A DNA stretch of 64,000 nt from assembly GCA_020726505.1 (NCBI GenBank), contig JAHLEZ010000005.1, positions 434,001-498,000 of the forward strand. The letters run 5' to 3'. The notes beneath the pieces are model-generated. The model searched no databases. It was not told the origin of the DNA and saw only the letters and a list, made by a program, of their open reading frames with translations. Below are positions 18,732 to 29,740 of this stretch, in pieces (within the stretch, counting starts at the first letter, position 1; the number at the start of each line of letters is the position of its first letter). This DNA is from Leptodontidium sp. MPI-SDFR-AT-0119 (Eukaryota; Ascomycota; Leotiomycetes; Helotiales; Leptodontidiaceae). The translations under genes were made by a program, and so were the position numbers.

Positions 18732-20174
18732 CTACCATCTATGATCTTCGCCCAGAGCTGTCGTTGATTCGTCAGGATATCTTCTTCCAGGCTGGTCTCG
18801 AGTAACTCGTGCAATCATTCCTTCTCTTGCCGAGTACGGTCGAGGCAGCAACATGTCAAAAGCACGCCCACGAAGCCGTCCATGGAGCTCATCAAAAAGT
18901 GCGGGCGAATCCTCAATCCAACAGTTATAAGCCCTTCTCAGCTCTAGAGACGGCTGGCTCTGAACATGAAGAGTCAAGATGTGTTCCAGGAGGTCATCCC
19001 GACTCAACCAACTCCCAGCACTGATTTCAAAAGGACAAAAGGGACATTCGTACAACCCCTCGTGGTGTCGGGTTGGTACGGTGCATGGTACGTGGCATTT
19101 CCAAAAGAATATTGACCGGTAGAAAAGTCCATCTACCTGTTTACGGTTATCCACATGTACTTGCAAATTGTACTCGAGCGAACTTGGCTCCAGTGGAACT
19201 CGACGGCTCGAGAAAAACAGAGGCGTATTCTTTGGAGCTCTCAAACTATCCAACTTCTCGTCCTGAAAACCTACGAACCGACATTTGCGGCAACGTATTT
19301 CGTACTTGGTCGACCCGAAAGCGGCGAGAACCCAGTTGCGTCTCTGTGAAATCCCGCCTTCGACACATCTGACTAGCATTTGGGCCCCTAGGCACACTCC
19401 GGACTGTAGTCTGGCTTGGTCGGGAGCGCCGATAAAGATCTCCTCCTGCTCTTCTCTCACAGCCTCTTCCTCTCCCCCAAACACTGTACTGCCAAAGATC
19501 GTGAGAGCCTCTGGAACCGAAGGTGACAACCCAGTTCCGGCACTTGATCGCAAAGCCGAGTTGGGTGCCAGGTTACTCGCTGTCTCGCTGACCTCCTGGA
19601 CAGCCTCAAGAAATTCTTCAAGTTCTGGCTGATGAGGTGCCAAATCTTCTTCACTAATCCCCTGCTCTGTCAATCTCGCCATCAAGATCTCCATGCTAGC
19701 CGTAGCAAGTCTTTGCTCTCTTGCTAACCCTTCAATAACCTGCATCATTGTGGCTGCCAAATCCCTGTCCAGTGTATCGAGGAATAATCTTAGGGATGAG
19801 ATACTCATATGCAGCCTAGCCTGTAGGAGGTTTACATCTTGTCGTGGAAAAGTTGTCCGACTCCAAACCCGAGACAAACCCCTCCCTTCTACCACAACCT
19901 GGAACTCATCGCGATAACGCTCCAGGTCACGCAAAACGGTGCGGATGGCCTCCAAGATTGAGCCTAGCTGCTGTTCTTGTTCTGGTGTGCATCTGCCAAG
20001 CGTTGTGGCCGGATTCTCTCTATGCTGCTCAATGGTGAGAAAAAGACCGCTCAGAACATCGAGATATGTGACGAGCGACCGGTACTCTCGAGGTGCGGTT
20101 CGATAAGCTGTGCGCAGGTCACCCAAGAGCGCGCCGACTTGGACGAAGTCAGATACTGAGAAGCCGAAAGACAT
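18732..20174 (-). CDS. Fungal N-terminal-domain protein with CX2C and C2H2-like motifs
   Basis: Single exon of 480 codons starting MSFGFSVSDFVQVGALL, the usual opening of a widespread fungal N-terminal domain found in front of NACHT, ankyrin or zinc-finger modules (M-S-F-G-F-S-V-x-D-F). An upstream in-frame ATG at 20229-20231 is less likely to be used. The next 180 residues are predicted helical (heptad-rich, with LRLFLDTLDRDLAATMMQVIEGL). The C-terminal third has a CRKCRF CX2C pair and YECPFCPFEI...HILTLH, a C2H2-like finger with a long spacer. The role is unknown; related proteins are suspected in non-self recognition or signalling. No ankyrin or NACHT part follows, so this is a short version. 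Confidence 0.7.
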   Translation of the reverse strand: MSFGFSVSDFVQVGALLGDLRTAYRTAPREYRSLVTYLDVLSGLFLTIEQHRENPATTLGRCTPEQEQQLGSILEAIRTVLRDLERYRDEFQVVVEGRGLSRVWSRTTFPRQDVNLLQARLHMSISSLRLFLDTLDRDLAATMMQVIEGLAREQRLATASMEILMARLTEQGISEEDLAPHQPELEEFLEAVQEVSETASNLAPNSALRSSAGTGLSPSVPEALTIFGSTVFGGEEEAVREEQEEIFIGAPDQARLQSGVCLGAQMLVRCVEGGISQRRNWVLAAFGSTKYEIRCRKCRFVGFQDEKLDSLRAPKNTPLFFSSRRVPLEPSSLEYNLQVHVDNRKQVDGLFYRSIFFWKCHVPCTVPTRHHEGLYECPFCPFEISAGSWLSRDDLLEHILTLHVQSQPSLELRRAYNCWIEDSPALFDELHGRLRGRAFDMLLPRPYSAREGMIARVTRDQPGRRYPDESTTALGEDHRW

Positions 20175-20231
20175 TATTAACTCCTCTTTTTCGGTGCCAA
20201 CAAATGGTGGAGAGCTCGGAAGGCTTTTCAA

Positions 20232-21311
20232 TTGGAATCTCGGTAGCTTTTAGTTCATTACTGACCTAGTAAAATTCTTGATCGTCAAATGGTCACGGCG
20301 CTGGGCCCATATGCAGCGAGGCAGAGGTGCGCTGCGCCTGACTGCAACAGCCAGGCTGCATGTGGCTTTCCTGGGGGCTGACTCCTACGCAACCACAATG
20401 GTAGGTACCCCACCAACCCGCCAATATCATTGATTCCTGTGATTTGTGATTTGTAATTTGTGTCCCCCAGCCCACGGGGTTCAATTGGTATCTGCTAACA
20501 CTGCCTGCACACCTTTTCAGAGCCTGCCGATAATGCTAATCTAGTCTCGGGCTTCGCTTCACGACCACGATTAATCAAAGCACCGTCATGCCACGAGATA
20601 TTCTGCTGATAGCTCTCACAACACGCCCCCCCCCCCCCCCCCCCCCGGCTCGACGATTAACATCACCAAAAGGCTATGGAATTGCTACGAAGCACAAGGA
20701 GGCTATGCGCCAACTTCACTAATTCGGAAAAGTCCCGATTTACGTATTGCAACAACAATACAAAGAGTGTAGAAGCCGAAATATATGAGGCGAAGTTTCT
20801 GACTAGTAAATGTAAACAGAGGAGCTATATGCTGAATACAAAGTCATTACTCCGCCTTGAGCACTACCAATACAACGCGAACGAAATTCCAATCAGAATG
20901 AGAGAAAAAAATGTGTATTTGTTCTCATGAGACTTATATAACATAGTTGAGCCGCTGCTCTGGACGGTTAATCTGGTCCGGAGGCATCGCGATGCCTCCA
21001 CAAAAAATTGCCCATCGACCAAATTCGTTTGACTTCGAAAATATTTCGCATTCACGAGCACATTAAGGACAGTAAGACACTCCATCCATTACGCAATGAG
21101 TTTGTCTTTCGATATCTCGTCTACAAAAAAGGTTGGTGGTTCCTGCATATGTACACAAGGAGAGAACTGCCAGCCTCGCTTAAAATCAGCTTAACGTGCC
21201 TTCTGTTTGTGAGGAGCACTCGCCTTAATTGCTTATCTTAAATTTAACGTCCGCGAATGTGAAAGAACATCCAACTTCTGCCAACAACTACTATTATTTC
21301 ATCATTCCCAA
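20232..21311. other. Intergenic region between divergent genes
   Basis: Carries a second run of 21 C (20626-20646). The short ORFs 20676-20930 and 21008-21241 lack protein features. It must hold the promoters of the minus-strand N-terminal-domain gene and the plus-strand BTB gene. Confidence 0.45.
20626..20646. repeat. C21 homopolymer (second copy)
   Basis: Uninterrupted run of 21 C followed by GG. Same length as the run at 14624-14644. Confidence 0.9.
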
Positions 21312-22449
21312 ATGTCGTCCACATCGGCCAACACTGGGGCCACCCAGCAGCCACTCAGCTCGAGCACTTCGACTGCAGTGCCCCCCTCGAGACCCGTGAC
21401 TGCTCAGAGTGCGACTCAATCAGGAATCATTGGAATCGATCAGCCCTCTATAAGAAGGGAAACATTCAATTCATCTCCAAGAAGTTCACCATTGGAACGT
21501 ATAGATGGCCTCCGGAATCTGACGCCACTATTGCCAACTGATCAACGCACACCATCACTATGGCCGGTCGCTTCTCCACCAAGAACGAGACAAGAGCTGT
21601 CATTTGTACCTGAAGTCTCTTCGACAAACTTCTGGGTGACCTCCAAGGAAGCGCGGGAGGTTTCTGGAGAAGATCAGGAAGGCGAGAGCAGAGACAAAAC
21701 CCTCCCCCATCAGTTAGTCCTCCTGTCTTTGCAGGTCTACTAGTCCGCTAACAAGTACTTTTAGATTGATCAAGTCTGGAAACATGGTGAAGATCTATAC
21801 TGGAGCGGATAATGATTGTTGGGTACTCCACGAAGATACGATCTGCCATTACTCCGAATACTTCAAAATAGTTTTCCAGGGCGCCTTCGCCGAAGCTACC
21901 CAGAAGTCTATCACACTCGAAGAGGATGATTCAGCGATTTTCGGATACTTTGCGGACTGGATATACTCAGGTAGTGTTCGGTGCAAATTCTCCGACGACC
22001 AGCTACACAAGAACCAAGGCAAAGAGCACTTCATGTTATACATTCGTCTTGAGATTTTTGCCGACAAGTACCAAATGAATGGATTATCAGCATGTGCCAC
22101 GGACCGATGGAGCAAATGCCATTCACGTAACGGTCAGTCTGATTATGGCAAACCTTTCGTTGAAGAGATCAAGCTCATCTATGAGGATTGCCCAAGGAAG
22201 TCATCGCTCAGGCCTCGAGTTGTGGCGGCCGTGTTGAAGTATTACCTAACAGAGAAGGGCCACGACTATGCATACATTGGACAAATTCTGTCCTGCAACA
22301 GTTCTTTTGCGGCGGACTTCGCTAGGGATTTGAAGTACCACCAAGAACTCAATGACCCTTTGACGTGTGCAATTCGTGGCTGTTCTCTACACACTTCCGA
22401 GGAAGCTAGAAGGCGAAAGGCGATTGAGATATGGGAGAAACAACATTAA
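21312..22449 (+). CDS. BTB/POZ domain protein
   Basis: Two exons (21312-21712 and 21765-22449), intron 21713-21764 with GTTAGT donor, GCTAAC branch and TAG acceptor, 361 residues. The N-terminal 130 residues are S/T/P-rich and disordered. The BTB core begins right after the intron: MVKIYTGADNDCWVLHEDTI, then YFKIVFQGAFAEA, ITLEEDDSAIFGYFADWIYSG. This matches the fungal BTB pattern (hVxIxVG, hKxxL, SxYFxxxFxGxFxE, hxLxEDDPxxFxxFhxWhYxG). The C-terminal half is helical. BTB proteins dimerise and often recruit Cullin3; no kelch or MATH partner is present here. Two decayed relatives (34072 and 56647) share the phase-2 intron at the same place, so the three form a dispersed family. Confidence 0.85.
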
Positions 22450-23010
22450 ACACCGCTGTGATTGAAGCTCTGGTCCTCATGCTTGGCTTTGCCAGCATGT
22501 TCAGTCTTCTAGCTTCTCATGTGCTTTTAAGCAGTCTTAGGAAGAGGTAGCAGTGGGAAGGATGGTTTCGCAAAGACCAGAAGCCAATTTCCACCTGATA
22601 GCATCGCAACAGTAACAACCTTACTCAAAAATTGCACATATAAAGTTTAACGGACAGATTCCTCGATAATCTCGTGATAATGGTAAAATCGAAGTTTCTC
22701 AACTCATTGACCACTGAGAAATCACACACATCACCATCTGCATCAGATACACTTCTTCTACCTCTTTCCCACGTCCCTCTGCCTAGGCATCAACCCACTG
22801 TTTTCCCACCAACATCATTCTTATTTCTCTCCGATGCATTCTCCTCCTCATCTGGATCGCTCCGATATCCACCGGCTCAATTCCTCTGCCTTCCGTCTAA
22901 GCGGATCACCAGGACTCTTCTCTCCACTCCATATGGCACTGCTTTATTATCTTCTCTCAGCTGTCTACCCCTATAATACAAGAAATCACTACAACAAGAA
23001 TGCGACGCTT
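22450..23010. other. Convergent intergenic region
   Basis: Space between the BTB gene end and the 3' end of the regulator gene. The CT-rich plus-strand ORFs here and to 23233 overlap the regulator's 3' end and show no features. Confidence 0.5.
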
Positions 23011-26000
23011 TCACCCGAGACGCCGCTGCCCAGCATCAGCCAGCTCCCTCAAAAACAGCGCATGTCTCACACCAATTCCCCACGTAGGCAGCGCAGCCAC
23101 ATGGCGCTCACCACCGCCAACTTGCAAGAACCGACCTCGATGCGTGCCATTGCACGCAATGATCTTGGAACCCTCTCGTAAGATCTTCACCGATGCACCT
23201 TCTTTGCATATATCTCCTATACCAGCCATGTAGCCTTTCATGCGTGACCCGTGGAGAACATACATCTGGATGAGCTCGTCGTCGCAGAGCCTGTCGAGGT
23301 TGATGAATGGTAGGTCGATCAGATCACTCTCTGCCTCTTTATTAGGTTGTTGGGATCCAGAAGAATTTGGATCTTCCTGAATTTGTCTACTGCTGCCTGT
23401 ACCGACAAGTCCCTGCCGCTGCTGTTGATCGATGGCTTGCGAGGATGTGGCATAAGCCCAAACGACCAAGGTAGCGAGAAGCACGGCAAAGGGCTCTAAC
23501 ATGCTATCGTGGCTGTACCGCCTGACATGCCAGAATATTGCTCCCGCGTGTACGAGAGCTAAACGGGCTTTATACTGGTCCTGGATGAACCATCGCAGCA
23601 CCTCGCTTCGATCTTCGTGGTACTGTGCCTGTGATGCGTCCTGCGGTGCGGCACCGCTCTTGGAGTTCTGCACGATTAGAGAGGCCAAACTCTGAACTGT
23701 TGCAGCGGGCGTGAGGAGAATGAGCCTAGCTAAATGAAGGTGGAGGATTGTGGGGTGCTCAAGTCCTGCTCGTTGGGCTACTTGGCTGTTGGCTGACCAG
23801 TGTAACACATCCAGACAATCACAAGCGCTATTCCGCCATTTGGAGAAAATTGGGTTTCGGGGTAGCCATTCAGTAACCAGATCAGAAGCTGAGGGAGAAG
23901 GAGCTCTTGTTCCAGGCGCCGAGGGGATCCAGTTCGAAAGTGTGTCTTTGTGATACCTTGCCACTTCCCAAGTCCGGTGGTAAAGACCGTGGATGAGGAG
24001 AATCCTTCCAAACTCGCCGATATTTGAGTCGATGGTCTTTTTCTTGTATAGTGACTCCAGAGCAGCAAGTAATGATGAGCGCACTGCTGATTTATACGTT
24101 ATTTAGAGTCTTTGCAAGATGTGGAGATCCTACCTGGGCGCAGTGCACATGCTCGTTGCCAAGTCATCTCGTCGGATGCTTCCCAAATATCTTCACAGCA
24201 AGGTAGAGCTGCTTTCGTGTCTTCCAGTCGCATCTGTGGCCTGAAGTCCGACTGGTATGCCAACAAACAATCAAGCCACTGTAGTGCACCCGTCAGCAAA
24301 CACGGCAAGATAGGATAAGAATACGAATTGCACAACGTACGAATATGCAGTATCCGGCCCGAGTCTCGGACTCCTTCGTGATGAACTCTTCCCATGTACT
24401 TTCTTTTCGCTGTTCGAAATCTGACGAGACATTCCTTGCCATCGAGAGCATTTTACGACGTAAGCAAAGTCCCACCAGTTGAGATCGGAGGGAGAAGGCT
24501 CTCTCAACCATATTCGTATTTCGACTGTGAAACATAGCAACACAGCACAAAATCTTCGCCTGTATCTCGGAAAGAGCTTCATGTTGAATGCTTGTCCGTT
24601 CATTGTTGTAATGACTTCTGCTGGAAGCACTAGAGCTCTCAAGAGACTTGTTAAGAAGTTCAATGAGTGCCTCGCTGCATTGCTGAGAGATCTTCGTGCC
24701 TAGATAACTGACCCCAACAGCGGCGATAGCAAGTTCGACTAGCCATGACACCGAGTTGTCCCCGGTGGAGGGTTTGTGAAGAAGCGGGAAGACTGGGTGA
24801 CAGTACTCAAAATACAGGTTCTTTGCCATATCGAAAATGCCAATAGATGGGAAGTAGTCTGATGTGAAAGCATGGGTGCTGAGACAGGTCTTGTGAAATT
24901 CATCAACGAGCTTCTGATGAATATCTTGTGGTAAGCTATGAGGAGTAGAGTTTTCGTTTCCAATCAAGAGATCTTCGATCTTTGACGGGAAAGATATCTC
25001 GGATCCGTCGCTGGTATCTTGATCTAATGCAGGAAGTGGCGTGTCTTCTGTGCCTTCCCAGTCAACGCGTTGCTTTCGGAGTCGACCATAGCGAGGCTCC
25101 CTTGCACCAGCGCCATCTATGTAGTAGTTAGAGGATTTTGAGGGAGTGCTGGATGTTTTGGGAGAGTCGTGGTTGGAGATCGATGCCGGAACTGTGTGCA
25201 CCTCTTGGATGCTGTTTGGAGTGAAATGTGTTCCGTCCCTCTGAGATTCTTCAGGAGGATTGCAAATGCCTTGATTCATAGCGATATCTCCCCCACCAGT
25301 AATATTTTGCTCAGATGCAGACTCAATAGTAGGTTCCGCCCAAAAGCTAAAGTCGTTAACGTCAAAGTACTGAGACTCGTAGTTAAACTCGCTGTAACCG
25401 AGGTCCTTTGGGGATAGCCAGTTGATAGCGGAATAGCCATAATCACCCAGCTGAGGTTGCTCAATTGACTGATTTGATAATAGTGCGAAGTCGTACGGAG
25501 TGACTGAAGGGTAACTGCCAAAGGTACTGTTGAAGTCGTCGCTGGGAAGCTGGTACCCCAGGTCACGTGGGAATGTATTAGAAGGTTGTGTTCCCATTCC
25601 GGGCATCCCATAACCCCCAGAGACCTGAGAAGATGAATTGAGTGACTGTTCTGAGTGTATCTGTTGATCTGGGCTTAAGAAAATGGGTTGTTCGGAACCA
25701 TTTTGACCAAGTTGAGTCTGGGTGGAGGCTATGGTCACAGCAGGATGGATGCCAGCCCAGGCTTCGGCTTGAGAAACATCCAGTCTTGCAGGTCTAGCAG
25801 AAGAGGATTCATTGTTGGAGGGAAGATTCATTTCTTCACGACTGATTGGGCCTTCAGTATCTGTGTGCTGAGGCTGGTTTCGTGATCTGCCAGCGTCTGG
25901 GTAGCAACAATCAATCATCTTGACAGAGCATCGCTGACACGGATGTGAACCCGTGCACTTGACTCTCGCTGCTGCACATGGTACACAAGCACGAAAAGAT

Positions 26001-26273
26001 GGCCCAAGTCTGTGATCGCCGGCGTTAGGGCCATGGTGGGCAGCGTGGTGTCGATTCAGGACATCGCTAGAACATTCATTCAGTAACAGAAGTCAGGAGT
26101 TAGCGGGCAGCTTACGATCTGGAAAAGCTCTTGCGGCAAATAGTACACATGTGAGGTCTCTCATTGGTATGTGTACGAAGATGCCGAGTTAGATGCTCAG
26201 GCCGACTGAATTCTTGACCACACCGCTGGCACTTGATAGTGGCAGCTCGCCGTCGGGGGGATTCGGCTGGCAT
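23011..26273 (-). CDS. Transcription factor with two C2H2 fingers and a Zn2Cys6 cluster
   Basis: Four exons (26116-26273, 24341-26066, 24134-24278, 23011-24083), introns 49, 62 and 50 nt, 1,033 residues. The start [14 protein letters not shown] is followed by two C2H2 fingers (CQRCGQEF...[26 protein letters not shown], the second split by intron 1). A binuclear cluster follows at about residues 75-105, CX2CX6CX5CX2CX6C ([11 protein letters not shown]...CQRC...C). The middle is S/N/Q/P-rich and probably activating. The C-terminal half matches the fungal transcription-factor homology region ([37 protein letters not shown]). Having both zinc motifs in tandem defines a known but small fungal subgroup. 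It lies just downstream of the alpha-xylosidase-like gene on the same strand (about 350 bp), so control of the neighbouring sugar genes is a reasonable guess only. Confidence 0.88.
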
Positions 26274-26625
26274 GGTAATTGGTAAGATCCTACATCGAAT
26301 CTTGAAACGTACAAAGCGAAAGGGGAAAAAACCGGAGACGCCGAGAAGCGGTACCAGAATTAAATAGACATCCAACAGTGATATAAGATGGAGTAGAACT
26401 GTACCAGACTCTTGGGACCCAAGATACATTTAGCCGGAACGAAGTGCGGGGTGGAGGTCAGAACTTTAGTGATGGTCACGCTAATGAATTGCCCCTGAAC
26501 CTGGCGTGGACCTCGCTAATTTTCTTTGCTGGGAGCATTGTTGATGCCAGTTCACTTGACCAAAACGGTAAAAATTCGATTCTAACGACCATAGAATTAT
26601 GTCTATTTATGATTTTTTTTTAAGT

Positions 26626-28935
26626 CTACGGTTTCTCTTCCAAAGCCTCTCTTCCTTGTCTAACGAATACAGGCATGATCTCAATAGGACACTCAACCTC
26701 CACAGTCTGTCCGCCAGCAAACTCTTTCGTTTCATCCAAAACCCATCTTGCACCAGCAGGCAAATAGACGCTCATGCGTCGTTGATTCGGCTTAAGCACC
26801 GGGCAACAGAGATATTTAGGACCATACATATACTGAGTTTCCACCTCCCAGCACATCACATCGCCAGGAAATTCATAGAAACATGGCCTCATGACTGGAG
26901 TCCCTCGCTTATGTGCATCTTCCATGAGCGAGCGAGTGTAGTCCCGCATCTCCTCGCGGAGTCTCATGTATTTCTTGCAGATCTCATAGACGTGTTCACC
27001 GTACGACCAGACTTCATTATCGGCACCGCTGCAGCAGCTCGCTCCACCTCCTTCCCCAACTTGTGGCTGTCGAGGCTCGCGATCACCGTGGAGGCGCATG
27101 ACGGGACAGAATGTTCCCCACTGGAACCAGCGGACAAATAGTTCGCGGAAGTGATGGTCGTTGGGGTCGCCGCCGTGGAAGCCACCGATGCTGCAGAAGG
27201 TGGAGTCAGCGATTTTAGCAAACACGATGAAACAGACCTAAGCGAACAGGGAAGGTATTCTATTCTTGTCAAGTCATATGTGAGAGTTCTCTGGGCTTTG
27301 CTTACTCTGTGGTCCACCACGGCAAGCCAGCAATTCCCATGTTAAGTCCCGCACACAACTGGTTCCGGAAGCTCGACCAAGACGATGCAATATCGCCACT
27401 CCAAACAAGAGCTCCAAACTTCTGAGAGCCTGCCCAAGCGCAGCGAATGAGGTTAACGATGTTCTTCTGTCCGGCTGCCTCCATGCCTTCATAAAAGGTC
27501 TTTGCGTACTCGACCGGATATATATTTCCGATCGCAAGATTGGTGCCTCGCCAATACCGATAATTGTCAAAGTCATAGGCTGTGTATTCCGGCTCTAGCG
27601 AAAGTGAAGTCAGACACAAATAATGTAGTAGTACGAGAGATAAATTTTAGGACACTAACCTGCTTCGTCGAGCCAGAAAACCTGGATGCCCTTGGAGTAG
27701 TAGTTGTTCTTGGCTTTGTGCCAGAGAAACTCTCTTGCCTTCGGGTTCGTGGCGTCGAAGTGAACTGACTCTCCTTCAAAGTCCATGGCAGTGCGGATTC
27801 CGCGATCGACGCGTATCAGGTATCCCTTTTCTTGCATCTCTTGGAAATTTTCCGAACGTTTGTCAACCGTAGGCCATATTGAAACCATCAATTTGATATT
27901 CATTTCGTCAAGCTCGCGAACCATGGCCTCTGATGGAACAATATTTTGTCAGCAATATTTCATCGAAGGAATCGATATACTGACCTGGATCTGGCCAGAA
28001 GTTGGCGTCGAATCTCCAATCTCCTTGCTTGGGCCAATGAAAAAAGTCAATGACAATGAGATCAATCGGAAGATCCCTGCTCTTGTATTCTCGTGCGACT
28101 TTCAAGAGTTCCTCTTGTGTCTGATACCGTAGCTTGCACTGCCAGAATCCCAACCCACTAGAAGTTCAAGAGAATCAGTAACTTAGGCGATCAATTTCAT
28201 GCTACGTATCAGGGTGGCTACTTACTACTCGGGCATCATGGGGACGGTGCCTGTCACAGAAGCGTATCCTTGCACGATTTCAGCAGGTGTGTCTCCCGCA
28301 ATAACCCAATAATCAAGGAACTTCGTCGAGAACACTTCAAAGCTCATGATATTCTTTCCCAACACAGCTCTGCCAATAGCAGGGTTATTCCAGAGGAGTC
28401 CGTATCCAAGAGACGAGAGTGCGAACGGAACACTGGCCTGGGAGTTGCGATGCGCTAACTCCAAATCCAATCCTTTGAGGTCGAGATATGGCTGCTGATA
28501 CTGGCCCATACCAAAAATCTTTTCGTTTTTGTCGAGAGATTCGAATCGAAGAGTAAGGTGGTAGTCGCCTCCGAGATTGGGTTTGAATTCGCGAGCCTCG
28601 ACGCAGATCGCACTGCATTTTGGGTCCAAAATATCGGCTCGGTTGCGCATGTACTCTTCCAGGAGAAGTTTCCCAGCCGAGTTGAAGATTTTGATTTTGC
28701 CATGGCTACTGACTGTAGCTTTGATCTTGCCATTGACGATGGATGCTTCTTTGTCTCCTAAGGCGATGCCTGCGGTTCTTGGTTCGACTTCTTGAAGTGC
28801 CCAGCCTTCTTTTTCGTCTGGATAGTGGGCTTCTTTGGTGGCTCTGATCCGGAATGCATTTTCTCCCCATGGCTCAATCCACACTTCTTCTGCATCGTAT
28901 CGAAAGATGAGACGGTTTTCTTCTTTGTACAACAT
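26626..28935 (-). CDS. Glycoside hydrolase family 31, alpha-xylosidase-like
   Basis: Five exons (28226-28935, 27985-28157, 27660-27929, 27306-27594, 26626-27190), 668 residues, no signal peptide, so likely intracellular. The N-terminal galactose-mutarotase-like beta domain contains GMGQYQQPYLDLKG. The catalytic barrel has VIDFFHWPKQGDWRFD, the nucleophile motif WLDEAEPEY (assembled across intron 3, aspartate as nucleophile) and ALVWSGDIASSW holding the usual acid/base aspartate. DIGGFHGGD and RLHGDREP follow. This W-x-D-x-x-E-P-E form is typical of the alpha-xylosidase/related subgroup rather than acid alpha-glucosidases. Such enzymes remove alpha-xylose from xyloglucan oligosaccharides or isoprimeverose. 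A sugar porter and a secreted hydrolase gene are close by. Exact specificity cannot be decided from sequence. Confidence 0.9.
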
Positions 28936-29740
28936 TCTGGAACGTCCTCACTGTCAAATGAAAAATGAATGAGAGCTTGAAAAGACAAAAGATAAATCGA
29001 TAGATGGGATCTAAAGCACCGCATAACAGCGAGATCCGCATAGCTATGAGCTCTAGCAAGTTGCTCATGGCGCTATGAGTCTCAAGTCCTCCGCCTAGCT
29101 GACTGTTTCAACACTTGCCTCCACCGGAGTGGAGCTGAGCATCCCGACAAAGCTAAATCCAATACTGGACATGTGATGAAGCAAAACAATGGAGTGAAAT
29201 AGCTGCAGTCCTGTACGGCCATGAAAGCACTTAGGATTTCTTAGCATACAAGACCTACTACTGCCCTTGAGCTTGCAACAGCTCCAGCATAGGTGGGATG
29301 TTTCCTGTGGGGTGCAGTAGCGCCGGAAGTCCTGCGGGGGCGGGTCTATGGAAAGGGAACACTTGACTCTCGTCCATAGTAGTTCCGATAGTAAATCAGC
29401 TGCCAGAACGCATTCATCGATCTGTGATGTCTTACTCTGATGTTGAGAAACCGTTGGCCAGTTTTCTTTCGTGGAGTGCAGGATGCTTCTGCTGCGGGGT
29501 ACTGTAAGTGCGGGAGGAATTTTGATCAATCACTCATTAATGAATCGGAAATACGGTTACTTGACAGTCTGAAAATAGTCAAAAAATATACAGAGATACA
29601 AATCTTATTTCCGTTACAAATGGAGCTGAAAATTTGGATTATTAGTATACTCAAAACTTCATCTCAAGTGACGAATAGTGGATATGAACAAGATCTTCCG
29701 CTTCACAAGCCCTGCCAAGCTCACTAATTCTTCCCTGCCA
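28936..29740. other. Intergenic region
   Basis: Contains the promoter of the GH31 gene and the 3' end of the MFS gene (both minus strand). The frame at 29095-29529 shows no protein features. Confidence 0.45.

Noticed and set aside
22674..23233. Plus-strand ORFs after the BTB gene
   Set aside because: CT-rich, overlap the regulator's 3' end in antisense and have no protein features.
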